Shown in pieces: positions 23,562-32,106 of a DNA stretch of 44,862 nucleotides. The stretch is from NCBI GenBank assembly GCA_036384915.1, contig DASVLJ010000073.1, positions 1 through 44,862 of the forward strand, given 5' to 3'. The stretch is from PKWO01 sp036384915 (GTDB lineage: Bacteria; Pseudomonadota; Gammaproteobacteria; Burkholderiales; Burkholderiaceae_D). The notes below the pieces were generated by a model. It searched no databases, was not told where the DNA came from, and was given only the letters and a program-made list of their open reading frames with translations. Numbering within the stretch: position 1 is the first letter of the stretch; every line of letters starts with the position of its first letter. The translations under genes were made by a program, and so were the position numbers.

Positions 23562-25615
23562 ACATCCTGAAAAAGCTCGAATTCGGCGGCGAAGTCGCCA
23601 TCGCCGTCCTCGTCGTCGCCGTGATCACGCTGATGATCCTGCCGCTGCCGACCTTTTTGATCGATTCGCTGCTCGCGGTCAACATCACCATCAGCGTGGT
23701 GCTCCTGATGATCACCATGTACATGCCGAACGCCGTATCGTTCTCCTCCTTCCCTTCCCTGCTGCTGTTTACCACGATGCTGCGCCTTTCGCTCAACATC
23801 GCCTCGACCAAGTCCATCCTGCTGCACGCCGACGCGGGCCACATCATCGAAAGCTTCGGCGAACTGGTCGTGGGCGGCAACCTGGTGGTCGGGCTGGTGG
23901 TGTTCCTGATCATCGCGACGGTGCAGTTCATCGTCATCGCGAAAGGTTCCGAGCGGGTGGCCGAAGTGGGCGCGCGCTTCACGCTCGACGCCATGCCGGG
24001 CAAGCAGATGAGCATCGACGCCGACCTGCGCGCCGGCAACCTGAGCGCCGAGGACGCGCGCCACAAGCGCGCCCTGCTGGCCAAGGAAAGCCAGCTGCAC
24101 GGCGGCATGGACGGCGCGATGAAGTTCGTCAAGGGTGATGCCATCGCGGGCTTGATCATCACGCTCGTCAACATCCTGGCCGGCATCGTCATCGGCGTCA
24201 GCTACCACGAAATGAGCGCCGGGGAAGCCGCCAACCGCTTCGCCGTCCTCTCGATCGGCGACGCCATGGTATCGCAGATCCCGTCGCTGCTCATCTCCGT
24301 GGCGGCCGGCATCATGATCACGCGCGTCGCCGACGAGCACGGCAGCGGGCCCAGCTCGCTCGGTGCGGAAATCGCCCGGCAGCTTACCGGCAACGCCAGG
24401 GCCCTGTTCACCGCCAGCGCGCTCCTAGTCGGCTTCGCCTTCGTTCCCGGCTTTCCCTCCACCATGTTCGTCATCCTCGCCGGCGCACTGTGCGGCTCGG
24501 GCTACGTCTTGTGGAAGAAGGAAAAGGAAAAGTCTCCCGGCGGCCCGGAACTGCCCTCGCTCAAGCGCGAAGGCGCCAAGGCAGGCAAGGATGCCGGCCC
24601 GGCCATTGCCGAAGCGGCGCCCGCCTTCTCCTCGCCGCTGTCGCTCAAACTGTCGCCCGCGCTGGCCGCGCTGCTCGACCTGGAAAAGCTCAACGAGTGC
24701 TTCGCCGCCAGGCGCCAGGATTTGACCGAGGAGCTGGGCTTGCCCTTCCCCGGGATATCGATGTGGAAGGTGCAAAGCTGGACCGACCTGCGCTATGAAA
24801 CCCTGCTGCACGACGTGCCGGTGGCCCTGGTCGAACTGCCCCAGGGCAAACGTATGCTGGCCGCGCCGGACGAGGCCCAGCAAGCCAAGGCCGAACTGCT
24901 CGCCAACGTCGGCGGCCATGAAAAGAGCTATTGGATCGACCAGGCGGCAGCGGCCGCCCTGCCCGACGGCGCCGTCGTCGGCCTCGAAGCGCTGATCGCG
25001 CAGCACGCCGTGCTGCTCCTGCGCAACCACGCACACCTGTTTGTCGGCGTACAGGAAACCCAGTGGATCCTCGACCGCGTCGCCGCCGACTACCCGGGCC
25101 TCGTGGAAGAAGCGAAAAAGGCCGTGCCGACGCAGCGCGTCGCGGACGTGCTGCGCCGCCTGCTCGAGGAGCGCATCCCCATCCGGAACATGCGGGCCAT
25201 CATGGAAAGCCTGGTGAACTGGGGCCCCAAGGAAAAAGACATGCTGACGCTCACCGAGTACGTGCGCGGCGACCTCGGCCGCTTCATCGCGCACCGCGCG
25301 ACCGAGGGATCGCGCCGGCTCCCCACCATCGTGCTCGACATCGCGGTGGAGCAATTGATCCGGCAATCCATCAAGGCCACGCCCGCCGGCAACTACCTCA
25401 CCCTGCCGCCGGACCAGGTCAACACCATCATCACCCGCCTGGAAACCATGATCGGCGCCACGCCCAATCCGCTGACCGCGGTCGTCACATCGATGGATAT
25501 CCGGCGCTATTTCCGCCGCATGATCGAGCCGCGCCTGGGCTGGCTGAACGTCTATTCGTTCCAGGAACTCGGCGGCTACGTCGAGTTGCAGCCGCTCGGC
25601 CGGCTGGCGATCTGA
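23558..25615 (+). CDS. sctV: Major export gate protein SctV (HrcV)
   Basis: 685 aa, full length. The N-terminal half has seven or eight membrane helices with the FHIPEP-type signature (FSSFPSLLLFTTMLRLSLN, FGELVVGGNLVVGLVVF, GSERVAEVGARFTLDAMPGK). A large cytoplasmic domain (about 360-685) forms the nonameric ring that receives chaperones and substrates (TEYVRGDLGRFIAHRAT, NTIITRLETMIG). The ATG overlaps the sctU stop. Confidence 0.98.
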   Translation: MNILKKLEFGGEVAIAVLVVAVITLMILPLPTFLIDSLLAVNITISVVLLMITMYMPNAVSFSSFPSLLLFTTMLRLSLNIASTKSILLHADAGHIIESFGELVVGGNLVVGLVVFLIIATVQFIVIAKGSERVAEVGARFTLDAMPGKQMSIDADLRAGNLSAEDARHKRALLAKESQLHGGMDGAMKFVKGDAIAGLIITLVNILAGIVIGVSYHEMSAGEAANRFAVLSIGDAMVSQIPSLLISVAAGIMITRVADEHGSGPSSLGAEIARQLTGNARALFTASALLVGFAFVPGFPSTMFVILAGALCGSGYVLWKKEKEKSPGGPELPSLKREGAKAGKDAGPAIAEAAPAFSSPLSLKLSPALAALLDLEKLNECFAARRQDLTEELGLPFPGISMWKVQSWTDLRYETLLHDVPVALVELPQGKRMLAAPDEAQQAKAELLANVGGHEKSYWIDQAAAAALPDGAVVGLEALIAQHAVLLLRNHAHLFVGVQETQWILDRVAADYPGLVEEAKKAVPTQRVADVLRRLLEERIPIRNMRAIMESLVNWGPKEKDMLTLTEYVRGDLGRFIAHRATEGSRRLPTIVLDIAVEQLIRQSIKATPAGNYLTLPPDQVNTIITRLETMIGATPNPLTAVVTSMDIRRYFRRMIEPRLGWLNVYSFQELGGYVELQPLGRLAI

Positions 25616-25650
25616 CGCGGCCCGCTTAACCGATACGGGAACCGAAATCC

Positions 25651-26322
25651 ATGTCCACGCGCCGCATCGAACTGATACCAGTCCGCATCCTGCCGAAACC
25701 GTCCCTGCCGGCCGGGCAGGCGCCGCGCGGCTCCAGGCTCGCCAGGCAGGCCGAGACATTCGCCGCGCTTTACGATCCCCGCGCCGGCCTGCCGGACGAG
25801 GATGACGATGCGCAGGAAGACGCCGGCGGCGAAGAATCCGCCGCCGCCGCGCCCGAGGACGCCCCCGTCCCCGACAGCACGGCGCAACCGGCCGAGAGTG
25901 CGCAACCGGCCGAGATCCCGCAACCGGAACGAGATGGCGACGACCGCGTCCCCTATCTTCCCACCCGCCTGCCCTCGCGCTCCAACGATCCGGCCCAGCT
26001 GTCGAGCCGTATCGTCCGCGCCTGCGCGGGCGGTGAGGAAAGCAATCTGCGGATGGAATATCTGGCCTCCGTGGTCGCCAAGTTCTGCAACTCGCCCAGC
26101 ATTGCCGAAGGCGGCGGCTGGGAACTGCGCATCGGGCTTAATCCCTCCGTTCTGGCGGACAGCAAACTTTTCCTGCAACTTTCGTCTTATCGCCTATTGC
26201 TTCGCTTCGAGACGGAGAACCCCCGTTCGAAAAGCTTAATCTACGACAACATCAAGGAACTCAGCGCCAGGCTGCATTCCCTGATGGGGGGAAAGATCGA
26301 CGTGGAAGTCACGGTTTGGTGA
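25651..26322 (+). CDS. hpaP: Substrate-specificity switch protein HpaP (SctP-like)
   Basis: 223 aa. The N-terminal half is Pro/Ala/Glu-rich and disordered, with repeats AQPAESAQPAEIPQPE. The C-terminal domain (about 110-223) matches the HpaP/T3S4 pattern: IVRACAGGEESNLRMEYLAS, WELRIGLNPSVLADSKLFLQ, LHSLMGGKIDVEVTVW. HpaP interacts with HrcU and controls rod and pilus versus effector export. Position directly after sctV is that of hpaP (hrpC3). The start ATG is 35 nt past the sctV stop. Confidence 0.88.
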   Translation: MSTRRIELIPVRILPKPSLPAGQAPRGSRLARQAETFAALYDPRAGLPDEDDDAQEDAGGEESAAAAPEDAPVPDSTAQPAESAQPAEIPQPERDGDDRVPYLPTRLPSRSNDPAQLSSRIVRACAGGEESNLRMEYLASVVAKFCNSPSIAEGGGWELRIGLNPSVLADSKLFLQLSSYRLLLRFETENPRSKSLIYDNIKELSARLHSLMGGKIDVEVTVW

Positions 26323-26355
26323 CTTCCCCAACCAGTTCAAGTTCGAGACCATGCA

Positions 26356-27441
26356 ATGTACGACGATAGCGTAACGCTCAGCGACATAAAAAAAGTTCTT
26401 CCAGTCTACTCGGCGTCGGCCGCGAGACTGTCGCGCATTTTCTTCGACGCGCGGGCAGGCAGCCTGGCTGCGCAGCACGGCATCCGCCTGTCGACCGTGC
26501 CGGCGGCCTCGCACGTCGGCGAATTCTTCAAGCCAGCCTGCCTGCATTTGCGTTGCGCCTACGGCAGCATCGCCACCATCATCGACTTGCAAGCCCATCC
26601 CGCACTGGAAAGCGCGGTCATGGTGACAAACCGCGAGTTCAGAATCCTGCTGGCCGCCGAACTGCTGCAGCGCTCCCTGAACAAGCTCGAAACGATGGGC
26701 CTGCCGGCTTTCAGCGTGTCGTTCTTCGCCAAGCTCGACGACGCGGGCGAGGCATTCGACGAAGCGCTCGGCGGCGGGCTGGCGCTGCGCCTGCACGGCG
26801 AGGGCCGCGACGAAGTCATCGTCATCGCCGACGCCGACGCCGCCGTGGTGGCGGCAATCGAAGAGAGCCTGCGCCGGACGCGTGTCGAGTTGCCCGAGTT
26901 CATCGCCAAGCTGCAGATGCCGGGCAGAGCGCGCATCGCGCAGCGCCTGTGCGCCCCCAGCCTGCTGCGCTCGCTGCGCCCGGGCGACGTCCTGCTCGGC
27001 TGGCTGCCGTCGCATACGCCGTTCGACCAGGGATCGCTGCAAAACGTCGGCATGCATTGGGGTTCGCCGAGGGGCCTGCAATATGTCGCAAAAGCGCGCA
27101 TCGAGCGCGCCACCGTCACCATCGAATCCGAACCAACCTTGTACATTGAAAGCGAGTCCATGAACACCCAATTCGTCGCAGATGAAAACGCCCCGGCCAC
27201 CGACATCGCGGAGCTTGAGCTTCCCGTCAATCTGGAAATCGCGACCATGGTGCTCCCGGTCGAGCAGATCAGTTCGCTGCAGCCGGGACATGTGATGGAG
27301 TTGCCGATCGCGATCGCCGACGCGCAGATTCGCCTGGTGTCCTACGGCCAGACCCTGGGCTACGGCCAACTGGTCACCGTCGGCGAGAATTTCGGCTTCC
27401 AGATCTCCAGAATGGCGAAGCAACATGACGCAGATGCCTGA
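26356..27441 (+). CDS. sctQ: Cytoplasmic ring/sorting platform protein SctQ (HrcQ)
   Basis: 361 aa. The N-terminal region is variable. The C-terminal 80 or so residues form the SpoA/FliN domain (LPVNLEIATMVLPVEQISSL, VMELPIAIADAQIRLVSYGQ). SctQ forms the pods that bind substrates and SctL. An in-frame ATG at 27160 (MNTQFVADENAPA), just before the last SpoA domain, could give a separate 93-aa C-terminal product, as in several other systems. The end overlaps sctR by 17 nt. Confidence 0.94.
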   Translation: MYDDSVTLSDIKKVLPVYSASAARLSRIFFDARAGSLAAQHGIRLSTVPAASHVGEFFKPACLHLRCAYGSIATIIDLQAHPALESAVMVTNREFRILLAAELLQRSLNKLETMGLPAFSVSFFAKLDDAGEAFDEALGGGLALRLHGEGRDEVIVIADADAAVVAAIEESLRRTRVELPEFIAKLQMPGRARIAQRLCAPSLLRSLRPGDVLLGWLPSHTPFDQGSLQNVGMHWGSPRGLQYVAKARIERATVTIESEPTLYIESESMNTQFVADENAPATDIAELELPVNLEIATMVLPVEQISSLQPGHVMELPIAIADAQIRLVSYGQTLGYGQLVTVGENFGFQISRMAKQHDADA

Positions 27442-28075
27442 CATCGCCTCGCTGATACTGGCGGTATTCGCGCTGGCGCTGCTGCCGTTCGCGGCAATGG
27501 TGGTGACCTCGTATACCAAGGTCGTCGTCGTGCTGGGCCTGCTGCGCAATGCGATCGGCGTACAGCAGGTTCCGCCCAGCACCGTGTTGAACGGCATCGC
27601 CATCGTGGTGTCCTGCTACGTGATGGCGCCGGTCGGCATGGACGCGATGAAACATGCCAACCTCGCGGCGTCGGAGGGCGGCGCCGGCAATCCCGTCATC
27701 CAGCTTCTCGATGCGGCGCGCGATCCGTTCCGCCAGTTCCTGGAGAAACACGCCAACGAGAGGGAAAAGGCGTTTTTCATCCGCTCCGCCGAACAGATAT
27801 GGCCGGCCGACAAGGCCGCCCAGCTGAAAAAGGACGATCTGATCGTACTCGCGCCGGCATTCGCCCTGACTGAATTGACGGCGGCATTCAAGATCGGATT
27901 TTTGCTCTACCTGGCCTTTGTGGTGATCGATCTGGTCGTCGCAAACGTCTTGCTGGCCCTGGGGCTGTCCCAGGTGACGCCCACCAACGTCGCCATTCCG
28001 TTCAAGCTGCTGCTGTTCGTGGTGATGGACGGCTGGTCGGTGCTGATCCACGGGCTGGTTCTTACTTATCGGTGA
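27425..28075 (+). CDS. sctR: Export gate protein SctR (HrcR)
   Basis: 216 aa polytopic FliP/SctR protein. Hallmarks are AMVVTSYTKVVVVLGLLRNA, IGVQQVPPSTVLNGIAIVVS, the periplasmic segment, and FALTELTAAFKIGFLLYLAF followed by DLVVANVLLALGLSQVTP. It forms the SctRST export pore. It starts inside the end of sctQ, indicating coupling. Confidence 0.97.
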   Translation: MTQMPDIASLILAVFALALLPFAAMVVTSYTKVVVVLGLLRNAIGVQQVPPSTVLNGIAIVVSCYVMAPVGMDAMKHANLAASEGGAGNPVIQLLDAARDPFRQFLEKHANEREKAFFIRSAEQIWPADKAAQLKKDDLIVLAPAFALTELTAAFKIGFLLYLAFVVIDLVVANVLLALGLSQVTPTNVAIPFKLLLFVVMDGWSVLIHGLVLTYR

Positions 28076-28079
28076 CATC

Positions 28080-28340
28080 ATGGACTACGACAATATCGGA
28101 CGCATGACCACGACGGCACTGACCTTGTGCATCGTGATTTCGCTTCCCGCCGTGCTCGTCGCGGCCGTGATCGGCCTGCTCGTCTCCTTCGTGCAGGCCG
28201 TCACGTCGCTGCAGGATTCCAGCATCTCGCACAGCATCAAGCTGGTGGCGGTGGCGGTGACGGTCATGATTGCCGCGCCGTGGGGCGCTTCGGCCGTGCT
28301 GCAATTCGCCAACAGCGTCATGCAGTCGATCTTCTCATGA
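28080..28340 (+). CDS. sctS: Export gate protein SctS (HrcS)
   Basis: 86 aa with two membrane helices, FliQ/SctS family: LTLCIVISLPAVLVAAVIGL, then SFVQAVTSLQDSSISHSIKL and a second helix. It is part of the SctRST pore. It begins 4 nt after the sctR stop and overlaps hpaA by 4 nt. Confidence 0.96.
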   Translation: MDYDNIGRMTTTALTLCIVISLPAVLVAAVIGLLVSFVQAVTSLQDSSISHSIKLVAVAVTVMIAAPWGASAVLQFANSVMQSIFS

Positions 28341-29158
28341 ACATCAACGGCCAGGGAATTTCGCTGCTGCAGCAGCTTCTCGCCAACGAGGAAATCGAGG
28401 CGAGCAATCTGCCCAAGCAGAATACGGCAAATGCCAAACGCCCGCATGGCAGCCACCACCACGGCGATCAGTACGGCCTGGACGACAAGACGGCCGGGCC
28501 CGACCTGATCATCAAAGCGCTACAAAGGCAAAAGGCGCACCCCTTCAAGAGCAAATCAGGCGGCCGCAAGCGCGGCAGCATCGAACATCCCGAAGCCGCC
28601 ACCTCGTCGAGCGAGCTCGAAGAGCTGCTGATGATGGAAGAGGAGCGCAACGCCGATAAGCCCTACCCCATCATCCGCCCCTCGCCGCGCGCGAAGGACC
28701 AGCGAGGCGGGCAGCAATCCGGCGCCGATTCCCGTCTGCCTTCGGCCGGCACCATCGTTACCGCAGAACCATCGGTCCCCGGCAAGCCCCTGCCCAAACT
28801 TGCCGGCCCCGACGGCAAAGCGAACTATTCCTGGCTCGAAGGCGCGCTAAGCGACATCCGCTCGGCGGCAGCCACCTCGAAGTCTTCCGATTCGCTCGTC
28901 CCGCAAGTGCTGAAAATCATGAGCGACTACCTGGACCTCCCCGCCGACGTCGCCAATGCGCCGCGCACGCTCAAGGCGGTGCGCGAGCGGCTGCTCGCCC
29001 TGCCCCACCAGGCCGCCGGCGCAAACCTGCCGTCCGCGCGCAACATGCCCTTTTTCATGCCGCTGCTGCTCTTGAACGCTGCGCGCCCGCGCACCGGCGA
29101 GCAACGCGGCATCGGCAAAGCCGTCATCGATTCGCTATTGAGGCGGTATTCGATGTGA
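28337..29158 (+). CDS. hpaA: HpaA-family secreted control protein
   Basis: 273 aa from ATG 28337, overlapping the sctS stop (ATGA). The N-terminus is polar, with a basic stretch (KSKSGGRKRGSIEHPE) like the nuclear-localisation signals reported in Xanthomonas HpaA. The C-terminal half is conserved (WLEGALSDIRSAAATSKS, MPFFMPLLLLNAARPRTGEQ, GKAVIDSLLRRYSM). HpaA (HrpV in Ralstonia) is secreted and inhibits the HpaB chaperone until pilus assembly is finished. Gene order sctQ-R-S-hpaA is that of Xanthomonas; there sctD follows directly, but here it is displaced by a mobile element and another gene. Confidence 0.88.
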   Translation: MNINGQGISLLQQLLANEEIEASNLPKQNTANAKRPHGSHHHGDQYGLDDKTAGPDLIIKALQRQKAHPFKSKSGGRKRGSIEHPEAATSSSELEELLMMEEERNADKPYPIIRPSPRAKDQRGGQQSGADSRLPSAGTIVTAEPSVPGKPLPKLAGPDGKANYSWLEGALSDIRSAAATSKSSDSLVPQVLKIMSDYLDLPADVANAPRTLKAVRERLLALPHQAAGANLPSARNMPFFMPLLLLNAARPRTGEQRGIGKAVIDSLLRRYSM

Positions 29159-29171
29159 GCGGGAAAGCCGC

Positions 29172-29375
29172 ATGCCGGGAAACATCCCAAGCATCATGAA
29201 AGGCATCTTTCGCTACGCGACGATGCCCGTTGTTGATCATGCCCTCTATGATGGTGATAAGCTCGCCGCGAACCGCGCAGCGTCACGCGTCCTTGGGTTT
29301 CTGCGGGAGGCCATACGTTTGCCGGGCATCGCGGCAAGGCAATCGCGCCTGGAACAGGCAGTTGGCGCCGGCTAA
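29172..29375 (+). CDS. Possible small protein after hpaA
   Basis: 67 codons beginning 13 nt past the hpaA stop, with GCGGGAAAG upstream. The translation (MPGNIPSIMKGIFRYATMPV and on) has no recognised family. Codon use is not decisive, and the frame ends shortly before the MITE-like element. It may be a real coupled gene, a remnant, or chance. Confidence 0.3.
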   Translation: MPGNIPSIMKGIFRYATMPVVDHALYDGDKLAANRAASRVLGFLREAIRLPGIAARQSRLEQAVGAG

Positions 29376-29427
29376 CATTCCGGCAGGTCGCCCCACGCGG
29401 CACCGTTTCGCGGCGCCCACAGCAAGC

Positions 29428-29697
29428 TAGAGCTCATTCCGTAAATAGGCGCCTGATGCATTTCCACCAGAAAAGGCGCTGGCAAGGCGTGCGACGCGTC
29501 TCGTAGCGGGGCTACGAGCAAGGAGCGCAACGCAGCCAACGCCTTTTCTGGTGGAAACCCGGAGGGAACGTACTATTTGGGCGTCGCGCGTTGTTGCGCT
29601 GCTTGCACAGGGGACCACCCTGTGCGGCGCGACGACGCCTAGCGCGCCATCCCAAATAGTGCGTTTGCACAGGCGCCTATTTACGGAATGAGCTCTA
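29428..29697. mobile_element. 270-bp MITE-like element with perfect 28-bp terminal inverted repeats
   Basis: Positions 29428-29455 and 29670-29697 are perfect inverted repeats (outer part TAGAGCTCATTCCG). The outermost TA on both sides suggests TA target-site duplication, as made by IS630/Tc1-mariner transposases. No transposase is inside. Two large internal hairpins fill the element. The first pairs 29461-29478 with 29540-29557 (18 bp perfect, with TCGTAGC/GCTACGA at its tip). The second pairs ACTATTTGGG (29572) with CCCAAATAGT (29651), with GCACAGGG/CCCTGTGC inside. It is a non-autonomous element sitting between hpaA and the TPR-glycosyltransferase gene. Confidence 0.88.
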
Positions 29698-29779
29698 ATC
29701 TCTTCCCGCCACACGTGAAAGCCGACCCTGGCGAGCCCCCATCCGGCGCCGGGCGAATCGCTCTGCGACAAAGTGACTT

Positions 29780-29798
29780 GAACGCCAAATCGGCGTTC
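29780..29798 (-). terminator. Hairpin after the TPR-glycosyltransferase gene
   Basis: GAACGCC-AAATC-GGCGTTC forms a perfect 7-bp stem 6 nt past the minus-strand stop at 29804. There is no clear U-run. Confidence 0.4.
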
Positions 29799-29803
29799 CC
29801 TTA

Positions 29804-31393
29804 CTATGCAGCCAAAGAATCCTGGCTTATCAGGCGCATTTCCGGATACCACACGGAACGCCCGCCCCGCTCGCCCCAACGCCATTCTGGCGCTTTCGGC
29901 ACGATGATCACGCCGCGCTGGCCGACTGCGCCGCTAAGGTGCGCCGTGGACGTGTCGACCGCCATCACTTCGTCGAGCGCACGGATCAGGCAGGCCGTCT
30001 CATAGAAGTCCGGTTGTTCAGGCAGCGGTGCGAAGAACCTGTCGCGCAAATCGGCAGGCAAGGCTTCGACATCGGTAGCGTGCGGCCCGACCTGCAGCGA
30101 AACGAAACTGCCTGGCGTGCGCCGCAGCATCGGTTCCATGGTTTGATTCGACGGCCTGGCATCGCGCTCTGCTGCGGCGTTCAATCCGGCAAGGCCGTAT
30201 GCGTCGGCTACGCGTGCTGTAAGGCTCTTGATGCGCCGTTCGCGCGCCCGGCGATCGGCATAATATGCGCTGTTGACGCATAACGGGAGGGAACGGCGAA
30301 TATTGTGGATGTGTTCCGACGATCCGGCCCAGCAGACACCGATCCATGGGCGAGGCAAATGCGCCAGACGCCTCCGCCAAACGGCAACATCGGCTTCGTC
30401 CACCGAAAGGTAGGGCGGTTTGGGAATCGTATCGAGCGTCGTCTCGAACACGTAGGGCAGGCTGGCCAGCGGACAATACAGGTCGAAAGGCGGCAAGGCT
30501 TCCGTACCGACTACCACCTCCACTCCTTCAATGCGCCCCAGCAGGCGCAGCAGGGCCGCCCGATTGCCGTCCAGTTGCAGGATGACTTGCGCACCGCGCT
30601 TGACCAGCATGGGCAGATAGCGCGCGAATTGAAGGATGTCGCCGAAACCCTGCTCGCCGGCGATCAGCAGCCGGCGTCCTCGCAATGGCCCACCCGCCCA
30701 GCGCGGCCGGTCGAAGCGCAGGTGCGACGATTTCACCGGCTCGATGTCCCATCGCCATTCCTGCGCATCCCAGCCGGCCGCGTAATTTCCCATCTTGAGT
30801 TGCATCAGCCCTTGCGCGAACCGCAGCGACACATTCAGCGGATCGCTCTTGATCAGGTATCGATAGAGCGATTCGATTTCCGCCGGGTCGGCCTCCAGGG
30901 CGGTCAAGGCCCGCAGCAGCATGTAGTGCGCAGCCGGCCAGTCAGGATGGGCCTCAATCAAGCGGCGCGCCACCGCTTCCGCTTGCGCCGGACAGCACAG
31001 GTCGGAATATTGCAGTCCAAGGTTGTACAGCGCCGCGGGAGCGTCAGGCGCGAGCACGCATGCCTGCGTGAAATCCTCCAGCGCGTCGAGCCGCAGATTC
31101 AGCATGTTGCGCACCATTGCCCGCGCGGTGCGCAGGGCGCCGGCACTCGGTTGCAACGCAATCGCGGCATCCAGCAAGGATAGCGCTTCAGGCAGACGTT
31201 GCGGGTCGGACTGCAGCAAGGCCGCCAACCGGCGCAATGCGGAAACGTTGCCGGGCTCACGCTCCAGCACCCAACGATAGCAACGCTCCGCCTGTGCCGA
31301 GTCGCCAGATTGGGTGTGCCAGCCCGCCAGCTGAAGCATGCTTGCCGGGGATGCGTTTTCGAGAAGCTCATTTGCAAAGAATTCGGTGGTCAT
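29804..31393 (-). CDS. TPR protein with GT9-like glycosyltransferase domain, PIP-controlled
   Basis: 529 aa. Residues 1-200 are TPR helices (AERCYRWVLEREPGNVSALR, ALYNLGLQYSDLCCPAQAEA). Residues 230-529 have the fold pattern of TPR-linked, heptosyltransferase-like glycosyltransferases: LLIAGEQGFGDILQFARYLP, IGVCWAGSSEHIHNIRRSLP, and VDTSTAHLSGAVGQ near the end. Compared with typical members there is an extra 40-50 residues after the RRSLP segment (YADRRARERRIKSLTARVAD). No signal peptide is seen, so it is probably cytoplasmic. A PIP box with a perfect -10 precedes it, tying it to the Hrp regulon. Possible roles are glycosylating pilin, harpin or a surface glycan (inference). It breaks the usual hpaA-sctD linkage. 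Confidence 0.78.
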   Translation of the reverse strand: MTTEFFANELLENASPASMLQLAGWHTQSGDSAQAERCYRWVLEREPGNVSALRRLAALLQSDPQRLPEALSLLDAAIALQPSAGALRTARAMVRNMLNLRLDALEDFTQACVLAPDAPAALYNLGLQYSDLCCPAQAEAVARRLIEAHPDWPAAHYMLLRALTALEADPAEIESLYRYLIKSDPLNVSLRFAQGLMQLKMGNYAAGWDAQEWRWDIEPVKSSHLRFDRPRWAGGPLRGRRLLIAGEQGFGDILQFARYLPMLVKRGAQVILQLDGNRAALLRLLGRIEGVEVVVGTEALPPFDLYCPLASLPYVFETTLDTIPKPPYLSVDEADVAVWRRRLAHLPRPWIGVCWAGSSEHIHNIRRSLPLCVNSAYYADRRARERRIKSLTARVADAYGLAGLNAAAERDARPSNQTMEPMLRRTPGSFVSLQVGPHATDVEALPADLRDRFFAPLPEQPDFYETACLIRALDEVMAVDTSTAHLSGAVGQRGVIIVPKAPEWRWGERGGRSVWYPEMRLISQDSLAA

Positions 31394-31479
31394 ATTTCTT
31401 CATCTGTTTAAGGAATTCGATCGCGCTCAAGGCTTGCCCAAGACGACAAGGGCATTTTCACATCGTTATGATGCATAAA

Positions 31480-31541
31480 ATTATGGTCGCCGCTCCGAAT
31501 CGGGCATAAATGCGAGGCGAAAAACCGTCTGCCGGTACGAA
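31480..31541 (-). promoter_or_regulatory. PIP box promoter of the TPR-glycosyltransferase gene
   Basis: Minus strand TTCGT-N15-TTCGC (31541 to 31517), 31 nt, then CATAAT (31485 to 31480), an exact YANNRT. The leader to ATG 31393 is about 80 nt. Confidence 0.85.
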
Positions 31542-31612
31542 CCGCACCGGCACGGCACTATATGGATCCTGACCGTCGGCGGCTGCAGCGGCTTGCATGA
31601 ACGAACACCCGA

Positions 31613-31674
31613 TTCGCAACATCAAGCATCTGTTCGCAATATCCGTGGGTGCGTCGCACTGCTCGTCTCACAAT
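31613..31674 (+). promoter_or_regulatory. Perfect PIP box promoter of the sctD operon
   Basis: TTCGC-N15-TTCGC at 31613-31637, 31 nt, then CACAAT (31669-31674), an exact YANNRT. It diverges from the glycosyltransferase promoter. The first start codon with a ribosome site downstream is ATG 31720. Confidence 0.9.
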
Positions 31675-31719
31675 GGAGCAAGCGTCACCACCATATGTCC
31701 GGGATTTCGGAGCTCCACA

Positions 31720-32016
31720 ATGGATTACTTTATTTGCAAGCTTTCTTCACAGGCGCGCCTCGCCGGCCGCCAATTTCCCCGTCCCGCACCTGAATTTGAA
31801 GCGAGTGTGCCGCCTGTCGTTTCGGCGACGCCGTCCGGCAGCCAGCATCGCCGGCGCAACGGCCAGGGCCTCGGCGTCCGATTTTCCGAAAAATCCGCAC
31901 GTGCCGGCAACGATTCCAGCATGAGCCGGCTGTCGATGAAAAGGCGCGGTTCTCCGTCTTCGCGCCGCGTCACCAAAGTTCGCATTTGGCCGGAAACGCA
32001 GGGCATGAAGCAATAA
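31720..32016 (+). CDS. Small basic protein, first gene of the sctD operon
   Basis: 98 aa from ATG 31720, preceded by CGGAGCTCCACA and about 40 nt downstream of the predicted transcription start. The protein is Arg/Ser/Pro-rich and strongly basic (SGSQHRRRNGQGLGVRFSEK, MSRLSMKRRGSPSSRRVTK). It has no membrane segment or known motif. Composition resembles a disordered secreted substrate or a nucleic-acid-binding peptide; I do not recognise it. It has no counterpart in the hrp gene order I know. Being first behind a perfect PIP box favours it being real, but it could be an untranslated leader. Confidence 0.5.
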   Translation: MDYFICKLSSQARLAGRQFPRPAPEFEASVPPVVSATPSGSQHRRRNGQGLGVRFSEKSARAGNDSSMSRLSMKRRGSPSSRRVTKVRIWPETQGMKQ

Positions 32017-32106
32017 AGTAGCAACATGGATTCAAGCAGTAAGCAAGCCAACCGAACAAGTAACGAAGCAAAACAGAACCGACCGCAATCGCCAGGAGAA
32101 TTTCAG

